From assembly GCA_902513935.1 (NCBI GenBank), contig CABXOR010000012.1:1-39140 (forward strand): 39,140 nt of DNA, in the 5' to 3' direction. The notes below the pieces were generated by a model that was not told the DNA's origin, ran no database searches, and was given only the letters and a program-made list of their open reading frames with translations. Shown here in pieces: positions 25,581-34,268 of this stretch. A program made the translations under genes and the position numbers. Within the stretch, counting starts at the first letter, position 1. Each line of letters starts with the position of its first letter. The DNA is from an uncultured SAR324 cluster bacterium. Lineage in GTDB: Bacteria; SAR324; NAC60-12.

Positions 25581-26559
25581 GCTGAATTGCTTTCAGTAAA
25601 ATCTTGTAATCATCCGGAAAGGGTGCCTTGAATTCCAGCCATTCTCCGGAAACAGGATGTTCAAATCCCAAAATTTCTGCGTGCAAAGCCTGACGCTTAA
25701 AATTTGTAAGCGTCTGACTTAATTCTGTGGGAATCCCTGAAAGCTGCTTAAGAGGCGATTTCCCATATTGCGGATCACCAATTACCGGATGACCAATCGA
25801 AGTCAGGTGTACCCGAATTTGGTGGGTACGCCCTGTTTCCAGGCGGCAGGCCAGTAATGCGGAAAATTCAAAACGTTGCAAAACACGCCAGTGCGTTACT
25901 GCAGATTTTCCTTTCTCCCTGCCGCTTTCCTCCGGATTATCGTTTTCAACAATTGACATATCCTTTCGCCGCACCGGATGACGCCCCAAAGCCGCGTTGA
26001 CCACTCCATGTTCTTTTTCCGGAACACCCCAAACCAGGCATTGATACTGCCGTTTGACTGAATGCTGTTTAAACTGATTTGACAAATGCAGATGTGCATC
26101 ATCCGTTTTTGCAATCACCAAAACTCCGGAGGTGTCTTTGTCGATCCGGTGCACAATTCCGGGACGCATAATTCCTCCGATTCCGGAAAGATCGAGACAA
26201 TGATGAATTAAAAAATTAACCAGAGTTTCGGAAGCATGTCCTGCAGAAGGGTGAACCACAACTCCTGCGGCTTTGTTGATAACGATTAAATGTTCGTCTT
26301 CATATAAAATATCAAGCACTCCCTTTTCCGGAAGAACTTCCGTTGATTCCGGCGGAGGAATTGTAACTGAAATTTCCTGTCCTGCACGTACTTTCCGCGA
26401 AGGCGCACATTCCGGTTTTCCGTTTAGTAAAACATTACCGGATTTTATAAGCCGCTGTGCTTGTGCACGTGAAACTATTTCATCCAAAGCTGTCAACAGC
26501 TGATCTAACCTCTTTCCTGCTTCACTTTCTTGGACAAAGCGTGTGATGGAAGCAGTCAT
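25573..26559 (-). CDS. rluD: RluA-family 23S rRNA pseudouridine synthase (RluD-like)
   Basis: A 328-residue protein with an N-terminal S4 RNA-binding domain (KRLDQLLTALDEIVSRAQAQ) and the RluA catalytic domain. The catalytic Asp140 lies in GIVHRIDKDTSGVLVIAKTD, and the expected LACRLETGRTHQIRVHLTSI and HPVIGDPQYG blocks follow. Size and S4 domain favour RluD over RluA; E. coli RluD modifies helix 69 of 23S rRNA. The start overlaps the aminotransferase stop by 4 bases (ATGA), and its stop overlaps the amidase start. The symbol is likely but not proven, since RluC has the same domains. Confidence 0.88.
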   Translation of the reverse strand: MTASITRFVQESEAGKRLDQLLTALDEIVSRAQAQRLIKSGNVLLNGKPECAPSRKVRAGQEISVTIPPPESTEVLPEKGVLDILYEDEHLIVINKAAGVVVHPSAGHASETLVNFLIHHCLDLSGIGGIMRPGIVHRIDKDTSGVLVIAKTDDAHLHLSNQFKQHSVKRQYQCLVWGVPEKEHGVVNAALGRHPVRRKDMSIVENDNPEESGREKGKSAVTHWRVLQRFEFSALLACRLETGRTHQIRVHLTSIGHPVIGDPQYGKSPLKQLSGIPTELSQTLTNFKRQALHAEILGFEHPVSGEWLEFKAPFPDDYKILLKAIQHD

Positions 26560-27704
26560 AACAACATACTCTCCGCTAAGAGATTCAAGGCACGGTCTAA
26601 GTTTTCCATGGATTGGGCGTAGCTGATCCGGACAAAACCTTCCGCTCCAAGGCCAAAATCCCGTCCGGGTGCAATCGCAACACCCGTTTTTTCCAGCACT
26701 TCATGACAAAGATCCAGAGAAGATTTTCCGGAATCACTATACTTGTAAAGCACATAAAACGCACCTGTTGGAGTATATCCTAGATCCATTCCAAGTTCAC
26801 ACATGCGTTCCAAAACAAACAGTCGTCTGCGATTAAATTCCGTTTTCATACTTTCACAGTAAGCTGCACTTTTACGCAAAACGGATATTCCTGCTTCCTG
26901 TACAAACTTTGTTGTAGAAATCATCAGGTTTTGATGCAGACGATCTGCCGCAGACATCCATTCCAGTGGAGTAATCATGTATCCCAGGCGCCACCCAGTC
27001 ATGGCGTAAGATTTAGAAAAACCATGAATTGCCACCGTTTGGGGCGAATAACTTAAAAAGCTGCACGGAGGATCCTCAAAACTCAAATCCGCATATATTT
27101 CGTCAGAAATTATCGGAATATCCAATTCGGCGAGGGCCGTCATCACTTCAGAAGAAAAGACCACACCGGTAGGATTCATTGGTGAATTTATGAGCATGGC
27201 TTTGGTTTTAGGCGTCACTCTTTTTTTAAGATCATCAACATTCAACTGAAATCCATCTTCGTGCTTCAACTTGATCATAACAGGCTCTGCACCAGCCAGC
27301 CGTACTACATTTTCGTAACAGGCATAACAAGGATCAGTGAGAATAACTTGGCTTCCGGGTGGAGCAAGTATTCGAATTGCCAAATAGAGCAAAAGCGATG
27401 ACCCATTGGAAACAAGAACTTGTTCCGGAAGAATTTTGACTCCGTAATCATTTGCGTATTTTTTTACAATTTCAATTCGCAACTCCTCCAGACCTTGAGA
27501 AAAGGTATATCCAGCTTCATTAATCTCCATACTTTTTTTGACAGATTCTGCTGCAGCCGGAGGTGCAGTAAAATCAGGTTCACCAAATTCAAGATGTATG
27601 ATATCTCTACCTTGGGCCTCAAGTGCCTGTGCTTTGGCAAAAACCTCCATTGCCAGAAATGAATCGATGGAGTCGAGGTGTGATGTTTGAGAGGTACTGA
27701 TCAT
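26556..27704 (-). CDS. Class I/II aminotransferase (fold type I, PLP)
   Basis: A 382-residue enzyme of the aspartate-aminotransferase superfamily. The PLP lysine is Lys231 in HGFSKSYAMTGWRLGY, with SDEIYADL (residues 200-207) and NSPMNPTG (173-180) as the other cofactor-binding blocks, and GFVRISYA near the end carries the carboxylate-binding arginine. Length fits the Ib subgroup. It transfers amino groups between an amino acid and a 2-oxo acid; the specific substrate cannot be read from the sequence. First gene of the aminotransferase-rluD-amidase operon, separated from the thioesterase gene by a palindromic repeat. Confidence 0.9.
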   Translation of the reverse strand: MISTSQTSHLDSIDSFLAMEVFAKAQALEAQGRDIIHLEFGEPDFTAPPAAAESVKKSMEINEAGYTFSQGLEELRIEIVKKYANDYGVKILPEQVLVSNGSSLLLYLAIRILAPPGSQVILTDPCYACYENVVRLAGAEPVMIKLKHEDGFQLNVDDLKKRVTPKTKAMLINSPMNPTGVVFSSEVMTALAELDIPIISDEIYADLSFEDPPCSFLSYSPQTVAIHGFSKSYAMTGWRLGYMITPLEWMSAADRLHQNLMISTTKFVQEAGISVLRKSAAYCESMKTEFNRRRLFVLERMCELGMDLGYTPTGAFYVLYKYSDSGKSSLDLCHEVLEKTGVAIAPGRDFGLGAEGFVRISYAQSMENLDRALNLLAESMLL

Positions 27705-27770
27705 AATTTAGCAGTCATGTTGTGTGATCGTGATTGAGAGTTACAGTGCTTTATAAAAAAGTTTCCTTTT

Positions 27771-27853
27771 CATCCCGGACTTGACCCGGGATCCAGCAGA
27801 CTTACAGCGGTTTCCCTTGGATTCCGGGGCTCCTCGTTGCTACCCGGAATGAC
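27771..27853. repeat. REPIN-like palindromic element, full copy
   Basis: The outer arms TCATCCCGG and CCGGAATGA are inverted, with inner arms CCCGGGATCCAGCAG and TTGGATTCCGGGG. It has the same layout as the copy at 17778 but has diverged. It lies about 35 bases past the thioesterase stop. Confidence 0.75.
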
Positions 27854-27887
27854 ACTGGATAAGATTCAATTCCTGTTTTCTTAGTGC

Positions 27888-29003
27888 CTAATTTTTGATT
27901 AATGTACGTTTTTTCTCACCAAGTTTAAAGCGTTTTGCTCCATCAAGATATTTCAAACCTTCTTCATAAGTATCTGGTAAAATGACCGGAATCTGTTGCG
28001 GTTTTCCGGAATCATCCAGGACATTAAAGGTAAAATAGCATACATTAGTGAGCTGTGTCTCTCCGGATTTTGGTCGAATGACCTCTGTCACAACTTCAAC
28101 CATCAATGATTTATCAACCGTGTAAACAACTGTTCCGGTAAACGAAATAATTGAACCAATTTCAACCGGCTTATAGAAATACATGTGATCCATGCTGACA
28201 AACTGCGGCCTTTTTCTACAGAAAAGATAAGTAATATTCCAAGCCAGTTCAAAAGCCTCCCGCATCAGGTACCCTCCAAAGATATTGTTATGTACATTGC
28301 GGGACTGTGGGTGCATCAACAATGTGGATTGCCGAATTGACTCCTGCATGGGTACACCTTCTATTTCGCTATTCTTGATCCGTAAAAACAGATCATGCAG
28401 AACATGGCTTTCCTCTGCCGTAGGTGTGTTATGAAGATAACTTGTTTGCACTATTGCCCGACGTTCCTGCTGACGCTGCTCTCCCTGCTTAAAACGCCGT
28501 TGCTCATTCTTGCTCACTGGTTCCAATGAATTCACCGGCTCAGCTTTTCCTTCACACCGGGCAACCATAATAAAATATGCACGGGCTACTCTTACCCATG
28601 ATTTTCCTTCTTTAGACGAAATACGAACTCCAACTTCCAGTGAACTGCGTCCCACCCAGTTGATGCTGGAAAGCAACTGCAGATCACAATCACTGCGCAA
28701 TTCGCCCAATAAATCAATACGATCACATGCAGCTGTGACTATTGTCATACCTCGTTCCCAACCTTCTGTGTGTTTGTAGGCAACTTCTCCTGCAATCAGA
28801 TCCAAATCTTCCAGCAATTTCCCCAGGCGCAATCCTCCAAAGAAATTAATATAACGGTCACGCAGTTCCAAATCTGTACTGAAAGGCAAAACCTTTTCAA
28901 ATGCAGAATCCGTTACTTTAGATGTTACTAGAGGCTTATTCGGTACTTCAGTAAGTTCTGCCCTGGATGGCGGGACCTTTGCTCCAACTGGAATATCAGA
29001 CAT
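27888..29003 (-). CDS. Double-hotdog acyl-CoA thioesterase
   Basis: A 371-residue protein with two hotdog domains, as in the ACOT9/BFIT-type thioesterases. The first (about residues 35-165) holds RYINFFGGLRLGKLLEDLD, and the second (about 205-345) holds RNVHNNIFGGYLMREAFELA with the N-x-x-G-G-x-L-M active-site pattern. It would hydrolyse acyl-CoA to free acid and CoA. The ATG at 29003 is used; a TTG five codons upstream is also open. It lies 54 bp past the SUMF1-domain gene, in the rodA-gltX operon direction, so it is probably co-transcribed. Confidence 0.85.
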   Translation of the reverse strand: MSDIPVGAKVPPSRAELTEVPNKPLVTSKVTDSAFEKVLPFSTDLELRDRYINFFGGLRLGKLLEDLDLIAGEVAYKHTEGWERGMTIVTAACDRIDLLGELRSDCDLQLLSSINWVGRSSLEVGVRISSKEGKSWVRVARAYFIMVARCEGKAEPVNSLEPVSKNEQRRFKQGEQRQQERRAIVQTSYLHNTPTAEESHVLHDLFLRIKNSEIEGVPMQESIRQSTLLMHPQSRNVHNNIFGGYLMREAFELAWNITYLFCRKRPQFVSMDHMYFYKPVEIGSIISFTGTVVYTVDKSLMVEVVTEVIRPKSGETQLTNVCYFTFNVLDDSGKPQQIPVILPDTYEEGLKYLDGAKRFKLGEKKRTLIKN

Positions 29004-29057
29004 AATCAATATCAGCAATCAAGGAAAAAGGAGGGTTGATTATTTTATTCAAAAGTT

Positions 29058-30617
29058 TTAATTTTTTTCAGGAATATCCATTGCACAGCGGAAACCGATT
29101 TGAAAAGAACGTGTCCATTCTACAAAAGCATAACGTTTTGCGGACCGTAAACCCTCTGGAGTGCCGGCTCCGTGAAGTCCTCCCCATGCACCGCCTCTTA
29201 CTACGCGGAGCGGATATTTTTCATTTTCCGGAACATTCAGATCATTGGAATTATCGGATTGACGAATGGAGGCAAAATAATTCGGTTTGTAATAATTTTG
29301 CACCCATTCCATAACATTGCCATACAAGTCGTACAGTCCCCAGTTGTTTGCCTTTTTGCTGCTCACAGTTTTTGCTCCCCAAAGACCTTTATCTACTGTG
29401 TTTGTTTTCAGCCAGGCGTAGGTTTCTAGCAATGAAATATTATCCCCAAAACCATACTTTTTCTCACTTCCTGCACGAGCCGCATATTCCCACTCTGATT
29501 CTGTCGGCAAACGCTTGTTTTGGAATTGACAGAAAGCATCTGCATTTTTCCAATCAACATACACTACCGGTTGCTGAGGTTCTATAGTGTCAAAGCCTCC
29601 ATGTCCCCGTGTACATTCTACACACTTGCTGTAATCTGCATTTGTCACCTCATGCTGGTCAAGATAAAAACTTTTCACAAAAACCAAATGATCCGGTAGT
29701 TCATCTTCGTCGCCAAGATCACTACCCATCAAAAATTCGCCTTCATTAATAAATACCATTCCATCCGGATATCCCTGTCTTTCTTTAACCGTTTCAAACA
29801 TCAGAGCAGACACAATATTCCCTTCATACTCACCTGTTTTTTTCAGCTCCAAAGCCGGATCTTGAGTAATTTGAGGGAATAAAGGACTAGGAAGCTGAGT
29901 GTCATTTTGAGTAGGAATAAGCGAACTGTTATGCTGGAATTTTTGTGAAATCTCGTCTTCAAGTCCATTTTCCAACTGTACATTATTTTCAAGATCATTT
30001 TCAATTGTACTATCCTTTCCAACTACTTTTTGCCAAAGCAGGTCTCCACTCTTCAAATCATAAAGTTCCAAACTGACTGAGAGCAAACCGTCGTTTGTCT
30101 GGTGAGCTCCCGTAAGCAACCAATCAGCGTTCGTAAGTTTTGCTATATCTTCTGTAAGCGGATCATGCTTTATTTCAGGGAAAGTACTTCTCCATTCCAA
30201 ACGCAGGTAAACTATTTCAAAATAAGGAACTACTTGATCAGGTAGTTTTTTATAGAGAGAATCTGTAAATTTTTCTTCAAGCAAATCGGTCTTCGTGTCC
30301 CTCTCCTGAGTCTCATGATTAAAGAAATCAATCACAGTAATTACCTTCCTCTTTTTACTTCCAAGGACCAGTGCTGCAATATTATCCGTAGTTATTTCCA
30401 GCTTGTAATCAAAATCAGCAACTAATTGATCCTGGGTTTGAACGGCATTAACGACTCCAGGAAAGACTATAAAAAGTAAGATAATAGAATGAAAAACAAC
30501 AGAAATAGTGGATTGAGACAATATTTTTCCCAGCCACAATTCTTTTTTGCATTTATCATTTATATTTTGAGTTATCTGCAAAGTTACTGTTTTTATTTGC
30601 CTTTTATTAGGTGTCAT
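29058..30617 (-). CDS. Membrane-anchored SUMF1-domain protein with an N-terminal TolB/FlgO-like domain
   Basis: A 519-residue protein. A hydrophobic segment (VVFHSIILLFIVFPGVVNA) near residues 38-58 is an anchor or signal peptide. Next, KKRKVITVIDFFNHETQERD starts a domain resembling the FlgO/TolB-N group (to about residue 220), followed by a low-complexity linker. From about residue 285 comes a formylglycine-generating-enzyme-like domain: GMVFINEGEFLMGSDLGD, LPTESEWEYAARAG, and the C-terminal RVVRGGAWGGLHGAG with IGFRCAMD. The cysteine pair of genuine FGE is absent in the GGAW segment, so sulfatase activation is unlikely; a binding or structural role is more likely. The ATG at 30617 overlaps the gltX stop by 4 bases (ATGA), which fixes the start. 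Confidence 0.82.
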   Translation of the reverse strand: MTPNKRQIKTVTLQITQNINDKCKKELWLGKILSQSTISVVFHSIILLFIVFPGVVNAVQTQDQLVADFDYKLEITTDNIAALVLGSKKRKVITVIDFFNHETQERDTKTDLLEEKFTDSLYKKLPDQVVPYFEIVYLRLEWRSTFPEIKHDPLTEDIAKLTNADWLLTGAHQTNDGLLSVSLELYDLKSGDLLWQKVVGKDSTIENDLENNVQLENGLEDEISQKFQHNSSLIPTQNDTQLPSPLFPQITQDPALELKKTGEYEGNIVSALMFETVKERQGYPDGMVFINEGEFLMGSDLGDEDELPDHLVFVKSFYLDQHEVTNADYSKCVECTRGHGGFDTIEPQQPVVYVDWKNADAFCQFQNKRLPTESEWEYAARAGSEKKYGFGDNISLLETYAWLKTNTVDKGLWGAKTVSSKKANNWGLYDLYGNVMEWVQNYYKPNYFASIRQSDNSNDLNVPENEKYPLRVVRGGAWGGLHGAGTPEGLRSAKRYAFVEWTRSFQIGFRCAMDIPEKN

Positions 30618-32050
30618 AATACCAGAGCATGACGTGCCAGGTGCAAACATTTTTCCTTCCCAAAAAAACCAACCATGAGCTTTAAATCCGGACCTTGAGC
30701 TTCGAGAGTAATTGCGTAACGCAAAGGCAGCCACAGGTCTTTACCCTTGATCATTGTCTCTTTTTGAATATTTTTCACAACACTAGAAAAGTTTTCTTCA
30801 GTCAATTTATCAATTGATTCCAGCTGCTTGATAAAAACAGAAAGCACTTCTTTTGAAGTCTCCTTCCGCAGAAGGGTTTTTACTTCCGGATCAGTGGCTG
30901 CCGGATTTTGGTCAAAAAATAATGAGAGACGATCACCAATTTCTGCCAGCGTCACCAAACGGGGCTGCAGAATTTTTATTGCTTTCCTGAGCAGGATATC
31001 ATCCTCGCCGGCATAAGTCGTTTCTGCTAAGAATGGAAGAAGTCGCTGGTGGAAATCTTCCAGATTTAAATTTTGGATATATTGCTGATTCATCCAGTTA
31101 AGTTTTTCCCGATCAAAAACAGCTCCGGATTTGTTAACACGTTCAAAACTGAATTCTTCCAGCAGTTCGGAAAGTGAGAACAACTCCTGATCCTGCGCAG
31201 GTGACCAGCCCAGCAAAGAAATAAAATTGACCAGTGCTTCCGGAAGATAGCCTTGAGAACGGAAGTCTTCCACGGCAACATCACCTTGACGTTTACTGAG
31301 TTTGGATTTGTCAGGATTAAGGATTAAAGGCAAGTGTGCAAACCGGGGAGGATCCCAGCCCAGAAACCGATACAGCAGCAAATGTTTTGGAAATGAAGAA
31401 AGCCATTCTTCACCTCGTACAACATGCGTTATATTCATCAAGTGGTCGTCAACTACGACAGCCAGGTGATATGTTGGGAAGCCGTCGCTTTTGACTAAAA
31501 CCTGGTCTTCAGTTTGACTGGTTTCAATTGAGACACTACCCCTGATTAAATCATCAAGCAACAGTGTTTCCGGAATTTCAGGTACTTTCATCCTTACAAC
31601 ATGCTGATCACCCTCGCCCAGCCGTCTACTGACTTCAGCCTTTGACAGGCGCCTGCAAAATCCATCATAACGCGGAGTATCTCCCTTCGCACGTTGTCCT
31701 GCTTTAAGTCTTTCCAATCGTTCCGCAGAACAAAAACAATGATATGCATTTTCGTCATCAAGTAATTTCCGGACATGGCGATTGTATATTTCAACGCGCT
31801 CTGATTGACGATAAGGACCTGATTCTCCTCCAATTCCGGGGCCTTCGTCCAAATCAATACCTCCCCATTCCAACATTCTGATCAAATCATTTTCGGCACC
31901 TTCGACCACCCTTTTTTGATCAGTGTCTTCTATACGGAAAATGAATTTACCGTCTTGTTGACGGACATAAAACCAACAAAAAAGAGCAGTACGTAAACCA
32001 CCCACATGCAAATATCCTGTGGGACTTGGAGCAAAACGAAGACGAACCAT
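30614..32050 (-). CDS. gltX: Glutamate-tRNA ligase
   Basis: A 478-residue class I aminoacyl-tRNA synthetase. The HIGH motif is in TGYLHVGGLRTA (HVGG at 15-18), and the KMSKS motif is KLSKRQG (250-256). The glutamate-binding IEDTDQKR segment follows at about 40-47. Length and spacing fit bacterial GluRS. It charges tRNA-Glu, and in organisms without GlnRS also tRNA-Gln. The gene lies 48 bp downstream of rodA and overlaps the SUMF1-domain gene by 4 bases. Confidence 0.95.
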   Translation of the reverse strand: MVRLRFAPSPTGYLHVGGLRTALFCWFYVRQQDGKFIFRIEDTDQKRVVEGAENDLIRMLEWGGIDLDEGPGIGGESGPYRQSERVEIYNRHVRKLLDDENAYHCFCSAERLERLKAGQRAKGDTPRYDGFCRRLSKAEVSRRLGEGDQHVVRMKVPEIPETLLLDDLIRGSVSIETSQTEDQVLVKSDGFPTYHLAVVVDDHLMNITHVVRGEEWLSSFPKHLLLYRFLGWDPPRFAHLPLILNPDKSKLSKRQGDVAVEDFRSQGYLPEALVNFISLLGWSPAQDQELFSLSELLEEFSFERVNKSGAVFDREKLNWMNQQYIQNLNLEDFHQRLLPFLAETTYAGEDDILLRKAIKILQPRLVTLAEIGDRLSLFFDQNPAATDPEVKTLLRKETSKEVLSVFIKQLESIDKLTEENFSSVVKNIQKETMIKGKDLWLPLRYAITLEAQGPDLKLMVGFFGKEKCLHLARHALVL

Positions 32051-32098
32051 CGTAACAATAAGAAGGAATTAAGGCTGAGAATCAGGAGTTTAAGTTAT

Positions 32099-33202
32099 TT
32101 ATTGTTTTTCAAAACGGCGCATTCTGATGTTCAGTAAAAGGCCAATTCCAAACATCATGGAGAGCATTGAAGAACCGCCATAACTAAAAAATGGAAGTGG
32201 AACACCTACAACCGGCATCAATCCTGTTGTCATGCCAATATTGATCAATACATGTGATATGAATATTGCGACAATCCCGGTAATTTGGATGGCACTTACA
32301 AAATTTTTTGATTTTAGCACTTCTGCCAATGACCACAATGCAAGTGTTAAAAACAGAATCAATACCAGCATTGCACCAAAAAATCCCCACTCTTCAGAAA
32401 ATACAGAAAAAATAAAATCAGTGTGGTGTGCAGGCAAAAAATTCAGTTGCCCCTGTGTTCCTTCGCCAAATCCTTTACCCAGCACCCCACCACTGCCGAT
32501 AGCAATTTTGGACTGAATTATATGATAGCCGGACCCCAGAGGATCACGTTCCGGATCTAGAAAAGTCAAGATACGGCCTTTTTGATATGATTTTAGAACA
32601 TAAATCCAAACTATGGGTAGGGAAGCCACTGCGAGAATAATCAGGATAAAAATAGTCTTGAGACGAATTCCCATCAAAAAAATGATTGGTACGAAAACGA
32701 TCATGAGTAACATGGCTGTACCCAAGTCAGGCTGTTTGACAATCAAAACCACTGGAACTGCCATTAAAGCTAGAGGCCAAATCATCCAAAGCCAGTTTCC
32801 TTTAGGCTGTTCGAAGTCCCTGAAATGATGTGAAAGTGCCAGCACCAGCGTAAATTTGCTGAACTCAGAAGGTTGGAAAAAAAAGGGCCCAACTTTCAGC
32901 CAGCGTTGTACAGGTGCCCCAGGCCCACCTGTACCATAAAACAGCACGAGAACCAGTAACCCAATTACTACCAAATGCAGGACAAAACCCAGGCGTGCCC
33001 AATTTCGATAGTGAACCAATTGGACTAAAATAATTACTCCAATTCCTGCTAAAATACGAAAAACCTGCTGAATTAAATAATCCTCCTGCCCCGGCGTACC
33101 GACTGTTGCTGAGGAAAGTGCAATCAAACCCACACCGCAAATCAACAAAACTAAAAAGCATAGAACCCAATCTATGTTGGCAAAAAAACGTTGATCCAGC
33201 AT
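32099..33202 (-). CDS. rodA: Rod-shape-determining glycosyltransferase RodA
   Basis: A 367-residue SEDS-family membrane protein with about ten helices. Conserved blocks include VQRWLKVGPFFFQPSEFSKF, the region that contributes to the active site, DLGTAMLLM, and GKGFGEGTQGQLNFLPAHHT with DFIFSVFSEEWG, and the C-terminal FSYGGSSMLSMMFGIGLLLN. These match RodA rather than FtsW (no long N-terminal extension; GSGGVLGKG). RodA polymerises peptidoglycan glycan strands for elongation, usually with a PBP2. It is the first gene of the rodA-gltX operon; no mreBCD or mrdA is in the window, so they would lie outside it. Confidence 0.93.
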   Translation of the reverse strand: MLDQRFFANIDWVLCFLVLLICGVGLIALSSATVGTPGQEDYLIQQVFRILAGIGVIILVQLVHYRNWARLGFVLHLVVIGLLVLVLFYGTGGPGAPVQRWLKVGPFFFQPSEFSKFTLVLALSHHFRDFEQPKGNWLWMIWPLALMAVPVVLIVKQPDLGTAMLLMIVFVPIIFLMGIRLKTIFILIILAVASLPIVWIYVLKSYQKGRILTFLDPERDPLGSGYHIIQSKIAIGSGGVLGKGFGEGTQGQLNFLPAHHTDFIFSVFSEEWGFFGAMLVLILFLTLALWSLAEVLKSKNFVSAIQITGIVAIFISHVLINIGMTTGLMPVVGVPLPFFSYGGSSMLSMMFGIGLLLNIRMRRFEKQ

Positions 33203-33694
33203 CTCTAATTTATTTTAAATTTTAATTCCCAGTTTTTTATTTAATTCGTGAGTCATGAATTCTAGTAAGCTACAGTATTCCCTTTCGATTTTTCTATCAA
33301 CTTTTAACCGGAAACAAGCTTTTTGCATTCATTCTACTTTTGTTGCTAATAATTCCCATGAACATCAATTCATTCCCAACCAATAGTTTTATTTTTATAA
33401 TATATTTATATTATAAAGAATTTAATAAGTTTGAAACTACTTTGAAACTCTTTTTTGTCATTTTTAAAATTGGTCAAATCTCAGCAGGTTGACAAAACTG
33501 AAGATCCTCATCCAATTACGAGAACTTTCCATTAGTTCCAATCTCCCCCCTTACTATATCTGACTTTTCTGTTCTATTGAAGATATTTATTGAAACTTCT
33601 TTGAAGGTAAATGTTTGCTCTAATCAAGACACTTCCCACATTCTTGTAAAACACCCCCAATAAAAAAATGGAACATCTTCTCAACTGTAATTTT
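33203..33694. other. Spacer upstream of rodA, end of the core block
   Basis: About 490 bases with no convincing gene. It carries the rodA promoter somewhere near 33210-33420, an AT-rich stretch (ATATTTATATTAT around 33400), TTTGAAAC-type repeats near 33430-33450, and the first copy of the 22-bp core at 33632. Composition shifts to AT-rich from here to the end of the window. Confidence 0.6.
33632..33653 (+). repeat. 22-bp core repeat, copy 0 (no promoter follows)
   Basis: CTTCCCACATTCTTGTAA and four more bases are identical to the core at 34192. The downstream -10 region and hairpin are missing here, so this is a truncated module. With the copy at 34192 it forms a direct repeat around the VOC gene. 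Confidence 0.8.
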
Positions 33695-34087
33695 CTAAAT
33701 CTTATTTGATATTTCAACCAAATTCATGTCTGGATCTCTAATATACAAAGACATAACAGGTCCTGTTGCCCCAGTCTTTTTAACAGGTCCGTCATCTATT
33801 TCAATTCCATTTATTAAGAAGATTGATTGCCATTTCTGAAGTGGTGTTGTACTTAGAAAACAAATGTCAGTAGTCCCAGACAATGGGTTTTTTGCATGAG
33901 GTTTAAATGGAGATTTAACATGATGTAGATTTATCTTTTGATTGCCAAAAGATAGAGACTTTCTTGTTTCTCCACCACCAACAGGTTGAAACTCTTTCAA
34001 AGTCATACCCAAAACATCACAATAAAATTTAATTGCTTTGTCAATGTCATTAACTGTTAAAACAATATGGTCTATACTAAGAGTCAT
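33695..34087 (-). CDS. VOC-superfamily (glyoxalase-like) protein
   Basis: A 130-residue protein with the two-module VOC fold: IDHIVLTVNDIDKAIKFYCD (metal-binding His at residue 7), then KINLHHVKSP in the first half, and ending NLVEISNKI, whose Glu is the usual metal ligand of the second half. Length is standard. Members include glyoxalases, dioxygenases and antibiotic-binding proteins; the reaction is unknown. It is the only gene in this 5-kb block on the - strand and is bracketed by two identical 22-bp core repeats, which suggests insertion or cassette-like movement. Confidence 0.85.
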   Translation of the reverse strand: MTLSIDHIVLTVNDIDKAIKFYCDVLGMTLKEFQPVGGGETRKSLSFGNQKINLHHVKSPFKPHAKNPLSGTTDICFLSTTPLQKWQSIFLINGIEIDDGPVKKTGATGPVMSLYIRDPDMNLVEISNKI

Positions 34088-34191
34088 TATTAATTCTGGT
34101 GCTTAATCAGTTTTTCATTTGATTATCAATTATCTTTTCACAATTTCACTGGTTTCACAAACACCATCCACTGCTGGAACCCCTCCACAAT

Positions 34192-34232
34192 CTTCCCACA
34201 TTCTTGTAAAACAAACCGATTGATGATATATA
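34192..34232 (+). promoter_or_regulatory. Repeated promoter module P1 (core, -35, -10)
   Basis: The 22-bp core (34192-34213) contains TTGTAA at 34204-34209, followed after exactly 17 bases by TATATA at 34227-34232. The same arrangement recurs at 35544 and 37567, so a sigma-70-like promoter is well supported. Confidence 0.75.
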
Positions 34233-34235
34233 TTG

Positions 34236-34266
34236 GGTTCTCCTAAAACTAACCAATTAGGAAACC
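34236..34266 (+). promoter_or_regulatory. Leader hairpin enclosing the Shine-Dalgarno sequence (P1)
   Basis: GGTT (34236-34239), a bulged C and TCCTAA (34241-34246) pair with TTAGGA (34257-34262) and AACC (34263-34266), a 10-bp stem. The Shine-Dalgarno AGGA (34259-34262) lies within the stem, six bases before the GTG at 34269. Confidence 0.65.
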
Positions 34267-34268
34267 AA

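Noticed and set aside
29058..30617. Genuine formylglycine-generating enzyme
   Set aside because: The catalytic cysteine pair is missing and no sulfatase gene is nearby.
34233..34268. Upstream TTG start of the lipoprotein gene (and the similar TTG at 35573)
   Set aside because: It would begin within or next to the -10 region of the promoter. The GTG with AGGA six bases before it is shared by both genes.
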